A stretch of 12,308 bases of DNA. It comes from DASYSL01 sp036003365 (GTDB taxonomy: Bacteria > Eisenbacteria > RBG-16-71-46 > DASYSL01). Location: NCBI GenBank assembly GCA_036003365.1, contig DASYSL010000013.1, positions 1 to 12,308 on the forward strand, given 5' to 3'. The translations under genes and the position numbers were made by a program. The notes below the pieces were generated by a model. The model saw only the letters and a list, made by a program, of their open reading frames with translations. It was not told the DNA's origin and made no database searches. Below are positions 1-6,283 of this stretch, in pieces. The number at the start of each line of letters is the position of its first letter. Position 1 is the stretch's first letter.

Positions 1-674
1 GTCACTCCGCCGCCGGCCGAGATCGATTGCACGGCGCCGCCGTACTGGCTGACCCGATTGCTGTCCAACGTACAAGACTCGACCAGCAGGCTCCCTCCAG
101 AAACGATCGCGGAGTTGCCGTTGCCATAGAAGGTGCAGCGCGTGAGAAGAATCTGGGAGTTGCTCAAGATCCCTCCCCCCTGAGCGGGATTCGCCACGTC
201 GTTGCGCATGAACGAACAGTCGACGATGTCGAGCGGGCCCTGACTCCAGATGGCGCCGCCGGCGGACGCATGGTTGTTTTCGAACCAGCAGCGCTCGAGA
301 CGCAGGTTGCCCGAGTTGGCCAGTCCTCCCCCGTACATGGCAGCGCCTAGGGTGACCCTCAGGTCGGTGATTTTCACGGCGCCGCTCGTCCCGAAGACCT
401 CGGACACGTTGTTTCCGCTGATCGAGAGAACGGGCCATCCGGGGCCCAGGATCGTCAGGTCATGCTGGATTTGAAGAAGGCCGCTCACCAGCGTGATGGT
501 GCCCGTGAGCCCCGCGTTGAACCGGATCGTGTCCCCGGGCGCGGAATCCTGAATGGCCTGACGCAGCGAGCCGGCCGCGTTGTCGTTGAGATTGATGACC
601 GTGAGCGTGGCCGCCCAGGACGGCGTGGCCAGGAATAGGACGAGGGCAGCGAGAGCGAACCGGGACCGGAACAT
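1..674 (-). CDS. Secreted right-handed beta-helix repeat protein (partial, N-terminal 224 codons)
   Basis: Reading from an ATG at 674-672, the frame stays open for 224 codons to the left edge, so the C-terminus and any anchor or sorting domain lie outside the window. Residues 1-21 form a signal peptide: basic MFRSR, a hydrophobic core, and a likely cut after PSWA. Residues 23-53 (ATLTVINLNDNAAGSLRQAI, then a PGDTI...F segment) are the usual opening of secreted parallel beta-helix proteins. From about residue 114 there are imperfect repeats of about 25-30 residues. Each has a GG(G/A) turn, alternating hydrophobic strands and a Cys-x-(F/L) step, at C129, C153, C180 and C201, often followed by N. 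This is a pectate-lyase-like solenoid. No catalytic residues can be assigned, so an adhesin or surface protein is as likely as an enzyme. The start is supported by GGAGG six bases upstream. The gene is divergent from cydA. Confidence 0.85.
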   Translation of the reverse strand, partial: MFRSRFALAALVLFLATPSWAATLTVINLNDNAAGSLRQAIQDSAPGDTIRFNAGLTGTITLVSGLLQIQHDLTILGPGWPVLSISGNNVSEVFGTSGAVKITDLRVTLGAAMYGGGLANSGNLRLERCWFENNHASAGGAIWSQGPLDIVDCSFMRNDVANPAQGGGILSNSQILLTRCTFYGNGNSAIVSGGSLLVESCTLDSNRVSQYGGAVQSISAGGGV

Positions 675-680
675 GGGATG

Positions 681-685
681 CCTCC
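681..685 (-). promoter_or_regulatory. Shine-Dalgarno GGAGG of the beta-helix gene
   Basis: On the minus strand GGAGG is followed by CATCCC and then ATG (674-672), a spacing of six bases. It decides the start codon of the beta-helix gene. Four of its five bases (682-685) are also the end of the right arm of the inverted repeat at 682-704 in the mRNA sense, so pairing of that repeat would hide the site. Confidence 0.8.
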
Positions 686-704
686 AGAGGGTGTCACTCT
701 GGAG
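682..704 (-). promoter_or_regulatory. Perfect 8-bp inverted repeat in the 5' leader of the beta-helix gene
   Basis: On the plus strand the arms are CTCCAGAG (682-689) and CTCTGGAG (697-704), exact reverse complements around a seven-base spacer (690-696). In the minus-strand mRNA this gives an 8-bp stem and 7-base loop, extendable by one G-U pair, ending seven bases before the ATG. The stem contains most of the Shine-Dalgarno. Two readings fit: a translational hairpin that sequesters the ribosome binding site, or a DNA operator for a dimeric regulator acting on one or both divergent genes. The repeat is seen directly; its function is inferred. No U-tract follows, so it is not a typical terminator. 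Confidence 0.6.
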
Positions 705-734
705 AACGGATCCGGACGCCCGAACCGAACATGG

Positions 735-748
735 CCCGGAATTCCGGG
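735..748. promoter_or_regulatory. Perfect 14-bp palindrome, possible operator
   Basis: CCCGGAATTCCGGG is fully self-complementary with no spacer. It lies 26 bases upstream of the cydA ATG and 60 bases upstream of the beta-helix ATG. Perfect symmetry and a promoter-proximal place suit a dimeric repressor or activator site, for example one sensing oxygen or redox state for the bd oxidase. It does not match an Fnr/Crp core (TTGAT-N4-ATCAA) or a Rex site, so no regulator is named. A chance palindrome in GC-rich DNA remains possible. Confidence 0.4.
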
Positions 749-774
749 GGCGAGCCCCTGCTATGCTCGGGGCC

Positions 775-2064
775 ATGAGCGACTTGCTGGCGGCTCGCAG
801 CCAGATGGCCGTCTCGCTCGCCTTCCACATCGTGTTCGCCGTCGCCGGCATCGCCATGCCCGTGCTCATGGCCATCGCCGAATGGCGCTGGCTCGCGCGG
901 GGCGACGTGGTGGCTTTCGAGCTCGCCAAACGCTGGGCCCGGGGGACCGCCATCCTGTTCGCCGTGGGCGCCGTGTCGGGCACGGTGCTTTCGTTCGAGC
1001 TGGGCCTCTTGTGGCCGCGCTTCATGGCCTTCGCCGGGCCGATCATCGGCATGCCGTTCTCGCTCGAAGGCTTCGCCTTCTTCCTCGAAGCCATCTTCCT
1101 CGGCATCTATCTCTACGGCTGGGAACGCGTGCCACCCCGCGTGCACTGGGCGGCGGGCCTCGGAGTCGCCGTGAGTGGTGCGGCGTCGGGGTTGTTCGTG
1201 CTCACCGCCAACTCGTGGATGAACCATCCGGCCGGCTTCAGCTTCGTCGACGGCCGCGTGATGGACGTGAATCCGTGGGCCGCGATGTTCCATCCGGGTT
1301 GGGCGATCGAGTGCCTGCACATGATGCTGGCCGCTTATCTCTGCATTGGGTTCGCGGTGGCGGCGATCCACGCACGCGAGCTCCTGCGCGACGGTAGAAA
1401 CCGGTTCCACCGGCAGGCGTTCGCGATCGCGCTCGCCGTGGGCGGGATCGCGGCGGTGGTCCAGCCCCTGAGCGGCGACGCGAGCGCCAAGCTCGCGGCG
1501 CAAACCCAACCCGCCAAGCTCGCGGCCATGGAAGGCCAGTTCGAAACCGAGAACGGTGCTCCGCTGCGCATCGGCGGCCTGCCGGACGAGGGCGCCGAAG
1601 TCACGCGCGGCGCGGTCGAGATTCCGGGCGCTTTGAGCTGGCTCGCCTACGGTGATCCGCGCGCGACGGTGCGCGGACTGAAGTCATGGCCGCGCGAGGA
1701 CCGACCGCCCGCCGCCATCGTGCACGTCGCGTTCCAGATCATGGTGGGGTGCGGCGTGGTGCTGATGCTGCTCGCCCTCGCTGCCGCCACCAAGCGCCGC
1801 ACCCTCTACGACGCGCGCGGGCTCCTGCGTGCCATCGCGGTCCTCGGCTGGCTCGGCTTCGTCGCACTCGAAGCCGGCTGGACGGTGACCGAAGTCGGCC
1901 GCCAGCCGTGGATCGTGTACCGCCTCATCCGCACGGCGGACGCGGTCACGCCCATGCCGCACTTGATCGTGCCGTTCCTGCTGTTCACGGCGCTCTATGT
2001 GTTCCTCGGGGTCATCGTGATCGTGCTTCTGCGGCGCCACGTGTTCGCGAGCCCGCGCGCATGA
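775..2064 (+). CDS. cydA: Cytochrome bd-type quinol oxidase subunit I (CydA), short Q-loop form
   Basis: CydA is the integral membrane subunit that oxidises quinol and carries hemes b558, b595 and d, reducing oxygen to water while building proton motive force. The 429-residue product keeps the diagnostic residues. H18 corresponds to the b595 ligand; E98 and E105 lie in a membrane segment with the SLEGFAFFLEAIF pattern. H182 and M323 (QIMVG) correspond to the b558 ligands, K248 and E253 (PAKLAAME) are the quinol-site pair, and the GRQPW signature is at 375-379. E. coli CydA has 522 residues; this one is shorter mainly because the Q-loop lacks the C-terminal insert, as in short-loop and cyanide-insensitive types. 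ATG 775 is chosen because MSDLLAARSQ fits the family N-terminus; an in-frame ATG at 763 would add four residues. No strong Shine-Dalgarno precedes either. It overlaps cydB by four bases (ATGA). Confidence 0.95.
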   Translation: MSDLLAARSQMAVSLAFHIVFAVAGIAMPVLMAIAEWRWLARGDVVAFELAKRWARGTAILFAVGAVSGTVLSFELGLLWPRFMAFAGPIIGMPFSLEGFAFFLEAIFLGIYLYGWERVPPRVHWAAGLGVAVSGAASGLFVLTANSWMNHPAGFSFVDGRVMDVNPWAAMFHPGWAIECLHMMLAAYLCIGFAVAAIHARELLRDGRNRFHRQAFAIALAVGGIAAVVQPLSGDASAKLAAQTQPAKLAAMEGQFETENGAPLRIGGLPDEGAEVTRGAVEIPGALSWLAYGDPRATVRGLKSWPREDRPPAAIVHVAFQIMVGCGVVLMLLALAAATKRRTLYDARGLLRAIAVLGWLGFVALEAGWTVTEVGRQPWIVYRLIRTADAVTPMPHLIVPFLLFTALYVFLGVIVIVLLRRHVFASPRA

Positions 2065-3050
2065 GCGCCGCCGAGCTGATCGCCGCCGCTCTGGTCATCT
2101 CGCTCGTCCTGTACGCGCTCGCTGGAGGAGCCGACTTCGGGGGTGGCGTGTGGGACCTCCTGGCGTCCGGACCGCGCGTCGAGCGCCAGCGCGCCACCAT
2201 CGCGCACGCCATCGGCCCCATCTGGGAAGCCAATCACGTATGGCTGATCCTGTGCGTCGTCCTTCTGTTCACCTGCTTCCCCGCGGCCTTCGCCACGGTC
2301 GGCACGGCGCTCCACATCCCGCTCACGATCCTTCTCGCCGGCATCGTGCTGCGCGGCTCGGCGTTCGCGTTTCGTTCGTACGGACTCGAGCCCAACCGCG
2401 CGCAAAGGCGCTGGAGCCACGTGTTCGCGGTCGCGAGCCTCGTCTCGCCGATCATGCTCGGTGTCGTCGTGGGTGCGATCGCCTCGGGCGCCCTGGGCGT
2501 CGAGATTGCGACCGGCCGAGTGCACACCGATTTCGTGTCGGCCTGGCTGGCACCGTTCCCGTTCGCCGTGGGACTCATGACGCTGGCGCTCTTCGCGTAC
2601 CTCGCGGCCGTCTATCTCACGCTGGAGAGCGAAGACGACGAGCTGCGCGACGATTTCCGCAAGCACGCCATCCTCGCGTGGGCCGTTTCCGCCGCGCTCG
2701 CCATCCTGACCCTCGCGCTCGCGCGCCACGGTGCCCCCGCCATCTACGAAGGGCTTCTGAGCCATCTTTGGCTGCTCGCGGCGACCGGCATCGCCTCGAT
2801 CGTGGCCTTCTTCGCTCTGGTCCGGCGGCGCTACGGCGCCGCCCGCGCTCTCGCGGCACTTCAAGTGGCACTCACGGTCGGCGGCTGGGGGCTCGCGCAG
2901 TTTCCCGCCATCGTGCCGCCCGACCTCACGATCTCGAACGCGGCCGCGCCGCAGCACGTCCTGGAAGCCGTGCTCTGGGCGCTGGCGCTCGGCGCCCTTC
3001 TCCTCTTCCCCGCTCTCTTCTATCTCTTCCGTGTGTTCAAGACTCGGTGA
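2061..3050 (+). CDS. cydB: Cytochrome bd-type quinol oxidase subunit II (CydB)
   Basis: CydB is the second core subunit of the bd oxidase, structurally related to CydA and needed for assembly and stable heme binding. The 329-residue, strongly hydrophobic product has the CydB signatures: GGADFGGGVWDL at 22-33 in the first membrane helix, and AIGPIWEANHVWLI at 50-63. The conserved GWGLAQFPAIVPPDLT stretch is near residues 275-290. The short charged loop around 189-201 (ESEDDELRDDFRK) is likely cytoplasmic. The ATG shares ATGA with the cydA stop, so translational coupling is expected. No cydX-like small ORF and no cydCD exporter genes follow; a different membrane protein does, through a GTGA overlap at 3047-3050. 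Confidence 0.95.
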   Translation: MSAAELIAAALVISLVLYALAGGADFGGGVWDLLASGPRVERQRATIAHAIGPIWEANHVWLILCVVLLFTCFPAAFATVGTALHIPLTILLAGIVLRGSAFAFRSYGLEPNRAQRRWSHVFAVASLVSPIMLGVVVGAIASGALGVEIATGRVHTDFVSAWLAPFPFAVGLMTLALFAYLAAVYLTLESEDDELRDDFRKHAILAWAVSAALAILTLALARHGAPAIYEGLLSHLWLLAATGIASIVAFFALVRRRYGAARALAALQVALTVGGWGLAQFPAIVPPDLTISNAAAPQHVLEAVLWALALGALLLFPALFYLFRVFKTR

Positions 3051-4984
3051 TCGAGAAGCCGCTTCCGAGCCGACTCACCCTCCTTCTCCTCCTCGGCTTC
3101 GTGTTCATTGCTTACGCGGACACGTTCCACATCGGGTTCTATGCCGACGATTTCGTCTTCTTCGACGCCGTGCGGCGCATGCCCGTGCTCAAGGTCCTCA
3201 TCGGTCAGTACGGCATCTATCCTTGGTACCGGCCCCTCTCGCGCGAGCTGTTTTTCTACCTACTGCTCGCTACCGGGCCCTATGCCCACTTGGTCGCGCA
3301 CGTCATCGGGCTCACGACTCTGGCCATCTCGGCATGGGCGTTATGGCAAATCGCGGAAAGTGTGCAGCGCGGCACCGGCCCGGCGGCCGCAGTCCTCTAT
3401 TTGACCTGCGACTTCACCAAGTTCCTGGGCGCCTGGGCGAGCGGTTATCAGGACACGCTGTCGGTGACGCTCATCCTGCTAGCGCTCCTGTCTCACTTGC
3501 GCGGGCGTCCGCGCCTGACCCTTCTGTTCGCCTTCCTGGCTCCCTTCGCCAAGGAGACGGGCATCATCGCCATGCCTCTGGTGATGGCATTCGAGCTCAT
3601 GCGATCGCGGCGCATCCCGGCCCCGCTGATCCGTGACTCGCTGGTCGTGGTCGGGTGCGCGGCCGCGGTCCACGCGCTGGTTCGCACCCTGTGGGTGACC
3701 GGCGGGACGAGCTTCAAGGTGCATCCCTCGCTTCACGGTCTGGCCGTCGCTCTGTCCTCGTATGTGGCCTCGTTCCTCTCGGTCCCGAGAGCGGTTCCGG
3801 CGTGGCCACAAGTCGTGCTGATCGGCATCGCCCTGGCGCTCTTGTTCGTGATCACGCGTTCCCGCAACGCAGCGGCCGAACGATCTCGCCCGGGGCTGCG
3901 CTGGTTTCCTCTCGTCGCCGTCGGCTTCGCGCTGGCACCTCTCGTGGGCGGCTATCTCCTGGCGATCAGCGGGGCGCAGACCTACTACGCCTATCCGGCC
4001 ACGCCCTGGATGGCGTTGGCCCTGGCCCAAGCCCTCTCGTTCCTCGGGTCTGCCTTTCGTCTGCCCGCGACGCTTGCCATCGCGGCCTTCAATCTCGTGG
4101 GCCTCGCCTACGCGCCGCCCCATCTCGATTCGGTTGCCGGATGGGTGCCGAGCCCTCCGAGCTGGAGCGAAGCCATCCGCCTGTCGGCGGTCACACGAAG
4201 ACTCGGCGACGATCTGCGAAGTCAGGCGCCACGCGGCGCCGACAGTCTCGTGGTCGTGTACCACAGCCTTTCCTACGGCTCCTTCTTCCAGCAGTCGGCC
4301 GACGGCCCCGCGACGCGTGAGCTGCTCGGCGATCCCCGCGTGCAGGCGTATTTCATCAGCGACGCGCCGCCGACCCTTGCGTCGCGGTATCTGGCGGTCT
4401 TCGGTTTCGACCCCCATCGTTTCCACTTTTTTCTGGAGCCGCGCGACGCCAAGCGCGCCGCCTTCGGCGCGATGAGCGCCATCGCCATCGGCCGCCCCGG
4501 CGGCTCCCGCGTGTGGGAGCTGTACGCCGCCCCCGCCGTGCCCGACCCGATTCTTTCCTATCTGAGCGCGACCACGGAGCTGGTCGAGCACGGCGCGTCG
4601 GCCTATGCATCGCGCTGGCGCGCGATTCGCGATCTGCCGTATGCGAGCTCGGGGTACGAAGGTCTGATCCGGGACAGCCTCGCCGCCGACCCTCGACGCG
4701 CGCTTCGACCCGAGGTGCACCTGTCGATGGCCGACTCGCTCTTTGCCCACGAGCATCTGCTGGAATCCGCGGTCGAGCTGCGGGCGGCGATCGCGCTCGG
4801 CATCGACACCGGCCGCGAGCACCTCAAGTTGGGATTGATCCTGACGGAGCTCGGCGTCTACGACGCGGCGCAGGCGGAGCTGCAGACCGCGATCGGGCGC
4901 GGCGACGCGCCTTGGGCGGGCGTGGCGGCGAACGCGCTGCGTGATCTCCGGGACATGCTTCGGGGAAAAGCCGCGACCGGCTGA
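3047..4984 (+). CDS. GT-C-like multispanning membrane protein with C-terminal TPR-like repeats
   Basis: The product has 645 residues. Residues 1-355 hold about ten hydrophobic segments (for example 10-26, 137-182, 197-216, 254-270, 286-308, 317-354). An Asp pair in FYADDF (31-36) follows the first segment, where GT-C glycosyltransferases (PMT, ArnT and TMTC families) carry a catalytic acidic pair facing the exterior. AKET at 168-171 matches the (S/T/A)KE(T/Q) step of these families. Residues 355-540 look soluble. Residues 556-635 hold about two TPR-like helical hairpins, the clearest being LKLGLILTELGVYDAAQAEL (593-612). A membrane GT-C body with TPRs recalls TMTC O-mannosyltransferases, so a polyprenyl-phosphate-sugar-dependent transferase is the best guess; donor and acceptor are unknown. 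The GTG start at 3047 overlaps the cydB stop (GTGA) and has no Shine-Dalgarno, so it is probably coupled to cydB. Confidence 0.7.
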   Translation: MIEKPLPSRLTLLLLLGFVFIAYADTFHIGFYADDFVFFDAVRRMPVLKVLIGQYGIYPWYRPLSRELFFYLLLATGPYAHLVAHVIGLTTLAISAWALWQIAESVQRGTGPAAAVLYLTCDFTKFLGAWASGYQDTLSVTLILLALLSHLRGRPRLTLLFAFLAPFAKETGIIAMPLVMAFELMRSRRIPAPLIRDSLVVVGCAAAVHALVRTLWVTGGTSFKVHPSLHGLAVALSSYVASFLSVPRAVPAWPQVVLIGIALALLFVITRSRNAAAERSRPGLRWFPLVAVGFALAPLVGGYLLAISGAQTYYAYPATPWMALALAQALSFLGSAFRLPATLAIAAFNLVGLAYAPPHLDSVAGWVPSPPSWSEAIRLSAVTRRLGDDLRSQAPRGADSLVVVYHSLSYGSFFQQSADGPATRELLGDPRVQAYFISDAPPTLASRYLAVFGFDPHRFHFFLEPRDAKRAAFGAMSAIAIGRPGGSRVWELYAAPAVPDPILSYLSATTELVEHGASAYASRWRAIRDLPYASSGYEGLIRDSLAADPRRALRPEVHLSMADSLFAHEHLLESAVELRAAIALGIDTGREHLKLGLILTELGVYDAAQAELQTAIGRGDAPWAGVAANALRDLRDMLRGKAATG

Positions 4985-4989
4985 GCGTC
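4985..4989. other. Five-base convergent junction without room for a terminator
   Basis: The plus-strand stop TGA (4982-4984) and the minus-strand stop TAG (4992-4990) are separated by only gcgtc. No hairpin plus T-tract is seen here. Terminators for the two converging operons must lie inside the opposing coding sequence, be Rho-type, or be absent, which would give overlapping 3' ends. Confidence 0.75.
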
Positions 4990-6273
4990 CTAGGTCGGAA
5001 AGCTGATGACGAAGGTCGTGCCCTTGCCGGGCGCCGACTGGCGGATGGCGATGCGACCGCCGTGATAGTCCTCGATGATGCGCTTGGCCAGCGCGAGGCC
5101 GAGCCCCCAGCCACGTTTCTTGGTGCTGAAACCCGGGTCGAAGGCGCGCTTCTGCTGTTCCAGGCTCATGCCCTTGCCCGTGTCGGAGACCTCGAGCTCC
5201 ACGCTCTCCACCTCGGGGCGGCGGCTGAGCGTGACCTCGATCTTGCCCGGCTTGCCGTCCATCGCCGTCATCGCGTTCACGAGAAGGTTCTCGACCACCC
5301 ACTCGAGCAGCTCGCGGTTGGCGTTCACCGGCGGGACTTCGCCGTAGCGCTCGGCGATCGTGACCTTGCGACCCAAGTCCGGCAGACGGCGCTTGAGATA
5401 GCCGACCGCCTCGGCCACCACGGGCGCGAGATCCTGCGGCGTCAGCGCCGGCTGCGAGCCGATCTGGCTGAAGCGCGCCGAGACCTTGGTCAGCCGCTCG
5501 ACGTCGTTGTGCATCTCGTCGAGCGTCTGGACGAGGAAGTCGCGCTCGATCCGCACTTCGTTCTCCGGATCCATGCGCACGCGCTCGCGTAACAGCTCGA
5601 TCCAGCCGAGAAGTGAGCTCAAGGGCGTGCCGAGCTGGTGCGCCGTCTCCTTGGCGAGCCCCACCCAGATGCTGCGCGACTCGGCGAGACGCAGCCCGCG
5701 CGCGCCCCAGAACGTGAGCCCCAACAAGATGACGATGACGCCGACCGAGAGGTAGGGCACGTAACGCAGGATGGTGAGCGAGCGCGGCTCGCCCCAGTGC
5801 ACGAGTCCGATGGTCGTCTTGCTCTTGGGATCGGTGAGCGGAATGGGAGTGCGACTTCGGTCGAGCGTCGCCGCGGCCGTCTTCACACGATCGATGCGGG
5901 CCGCGATCACCGGCGAAGGCCGCGTTCCCGCGAACAGCGAGTCGAGCGAAGCCGCCGGCACCGAATCCTGATCGACGCCCACTTCTTTCCACGCGCGCGG
6001 CGTCCCCGAGATGTCCGACAGCACGATGGGAAAGTGAATGCCATCGATGACGCCGGTGAGGATGTTCTCGATCACCGTGTCCTGCGCGGCGGGATACGAC
6101 GCGGTGGCGCACAGATTGGCGAACAGGCGCGAGGTACGCTCGGTCTCCTCGGCCAGCCGCCGAATCAGGATGTTGGTGAACACGAACAGCGCCAGCAGCA
6201 CCGCGGAGAACGCGAGGAAGAGATAGACCTTGATGTTGCGGGGTGGCGCCGTCGAGAACAGCGTCCGAGCCAT
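4990..6273 (-). CDS. Membrane sensor histidine kinase, HQLGTPL-type
   Basis: This is a 427-residue two-component sensor kinase. A transmembrane helix at about 17-38 and a second at about 171-189 flank an extracytoplasmic sensor of about 130 residues that matches no domain I can name. There is no clear HAMP or PAS domain. The dimerisation/phosphoacceptor helix carries KETAHQLGTPLSSLLGW with phosphoacceptor H212. The ATPase domain has the N-box (WVVENLLVNAMTAM, N330 and N333), G1 (DTGKGM, 364-369), the F-box DPGFSTKKRGWG and G2 (GLGLALAKR, 390-398). This H-box and F-box style is typical of kinases in Bacteroidetes and Gemmatimonadetes-like bacteria. It begins 10 bases after the serS stop with only a weak GAGAG upstream, and is the last gene of the unit. 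No response regulator lies in the window, so its partner and signal are unknown. Confidence 0.9.
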   Translation of the reverse strand: MARTLFSTAPPRNIKVYLFLAFSAVLLALFVFTNILIRRLAEETERTSRLFANLCATASYPAAQDTVIENILTGVIDGIHFPIVLSDISGTPRAWKEVGVDQDSVPAASLDSLFAGTRPSPVIAARIDRVKTAAATLDRSRTPIPLTDPKSKTTIGLVHWGEPRSLTILRYVPYLSVGVIVILLGLTFWGARGLRLAESRSIWVGLAKETAHQLGTPLSSLLGWIELLRERVRMDPENEVRIERDFLVQTLDEMHNDVERLTKVSARFSQIGSQPALTPQDLAPVVAEAVGYLKRRLPDLGRKVTIAERYGEVPPVNANRELLEWVVENLLVNAMTAMDGKPGKIEVTLSRRPEVESVELEVSDTGKGMSLEQQKRAFDPGFSTKKRGWGLGLALAKRIIEDYHGGRIAIRQSAPGKGTTFVISFPT

Positions 6274-6283
6274 GCGCTCTCGG

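Larger units (their letters stand above)
675..774. promoter_or_regulatory. Divergent intergenic region between the beta-helix gene and cydA
   Basis: This 100-base gap is the only place where promoters for both divergent genes could lie, unless they sit inside coding sequence. It holds the inverted repeat 682-704 and the palindrome 735-748. A TATGCT at 762-767 resembles a -10 element for cydA but would put transcription start almost on the ATG at 775, and no good -35 sits at the right distance. I cannot name a promoter with confidence. The 3' half is very GC-rich with short self-complementary segments (for example CGAGC at 751-755 with GCTCG at 765-769) just ahead of cydA. Confidence 0.5.

Noticed and set aside
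485..697. Short minus-strand open frame with its own ATG at the left intergenic region
   Set aside because: It is out of frame with the beta-helix gene, which has a signal peptide, repeats and a Shine-Dalgarno. This frame is Arg/Pro/Ser-rich.
762..767. TATGCT as a -10 box for cydA
   Set aside because: It would place the transcript start at or next to the ATG and no matching -35 is found at 16-18 bases. It is too weak to list as a promoter.
747..773. GC-rich short self-complementary stretch ahead of cydA as a terminator or attenuator
   Set aside because: The stems are only about five base pairs, alternative pairings compete, and no T-run follows.
1995..2957. Minus-strand open frame opposite cydB
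   Set aside because: It is composed mostly of Arg, Glu, Asp and Gly with no motif, and it lies exactly opposite a clear cydB gene.
3479..6112. Very long minus-strand open frame (877 codons) spanning the GT-C gene and the kinase
   Set aside because: It is antisense to the GT-C gene and out of frame with the kinase. Its translation is Arg/Gly/His-rich low-complexity sequence typical of a shadow frame in GC-rich DNA.
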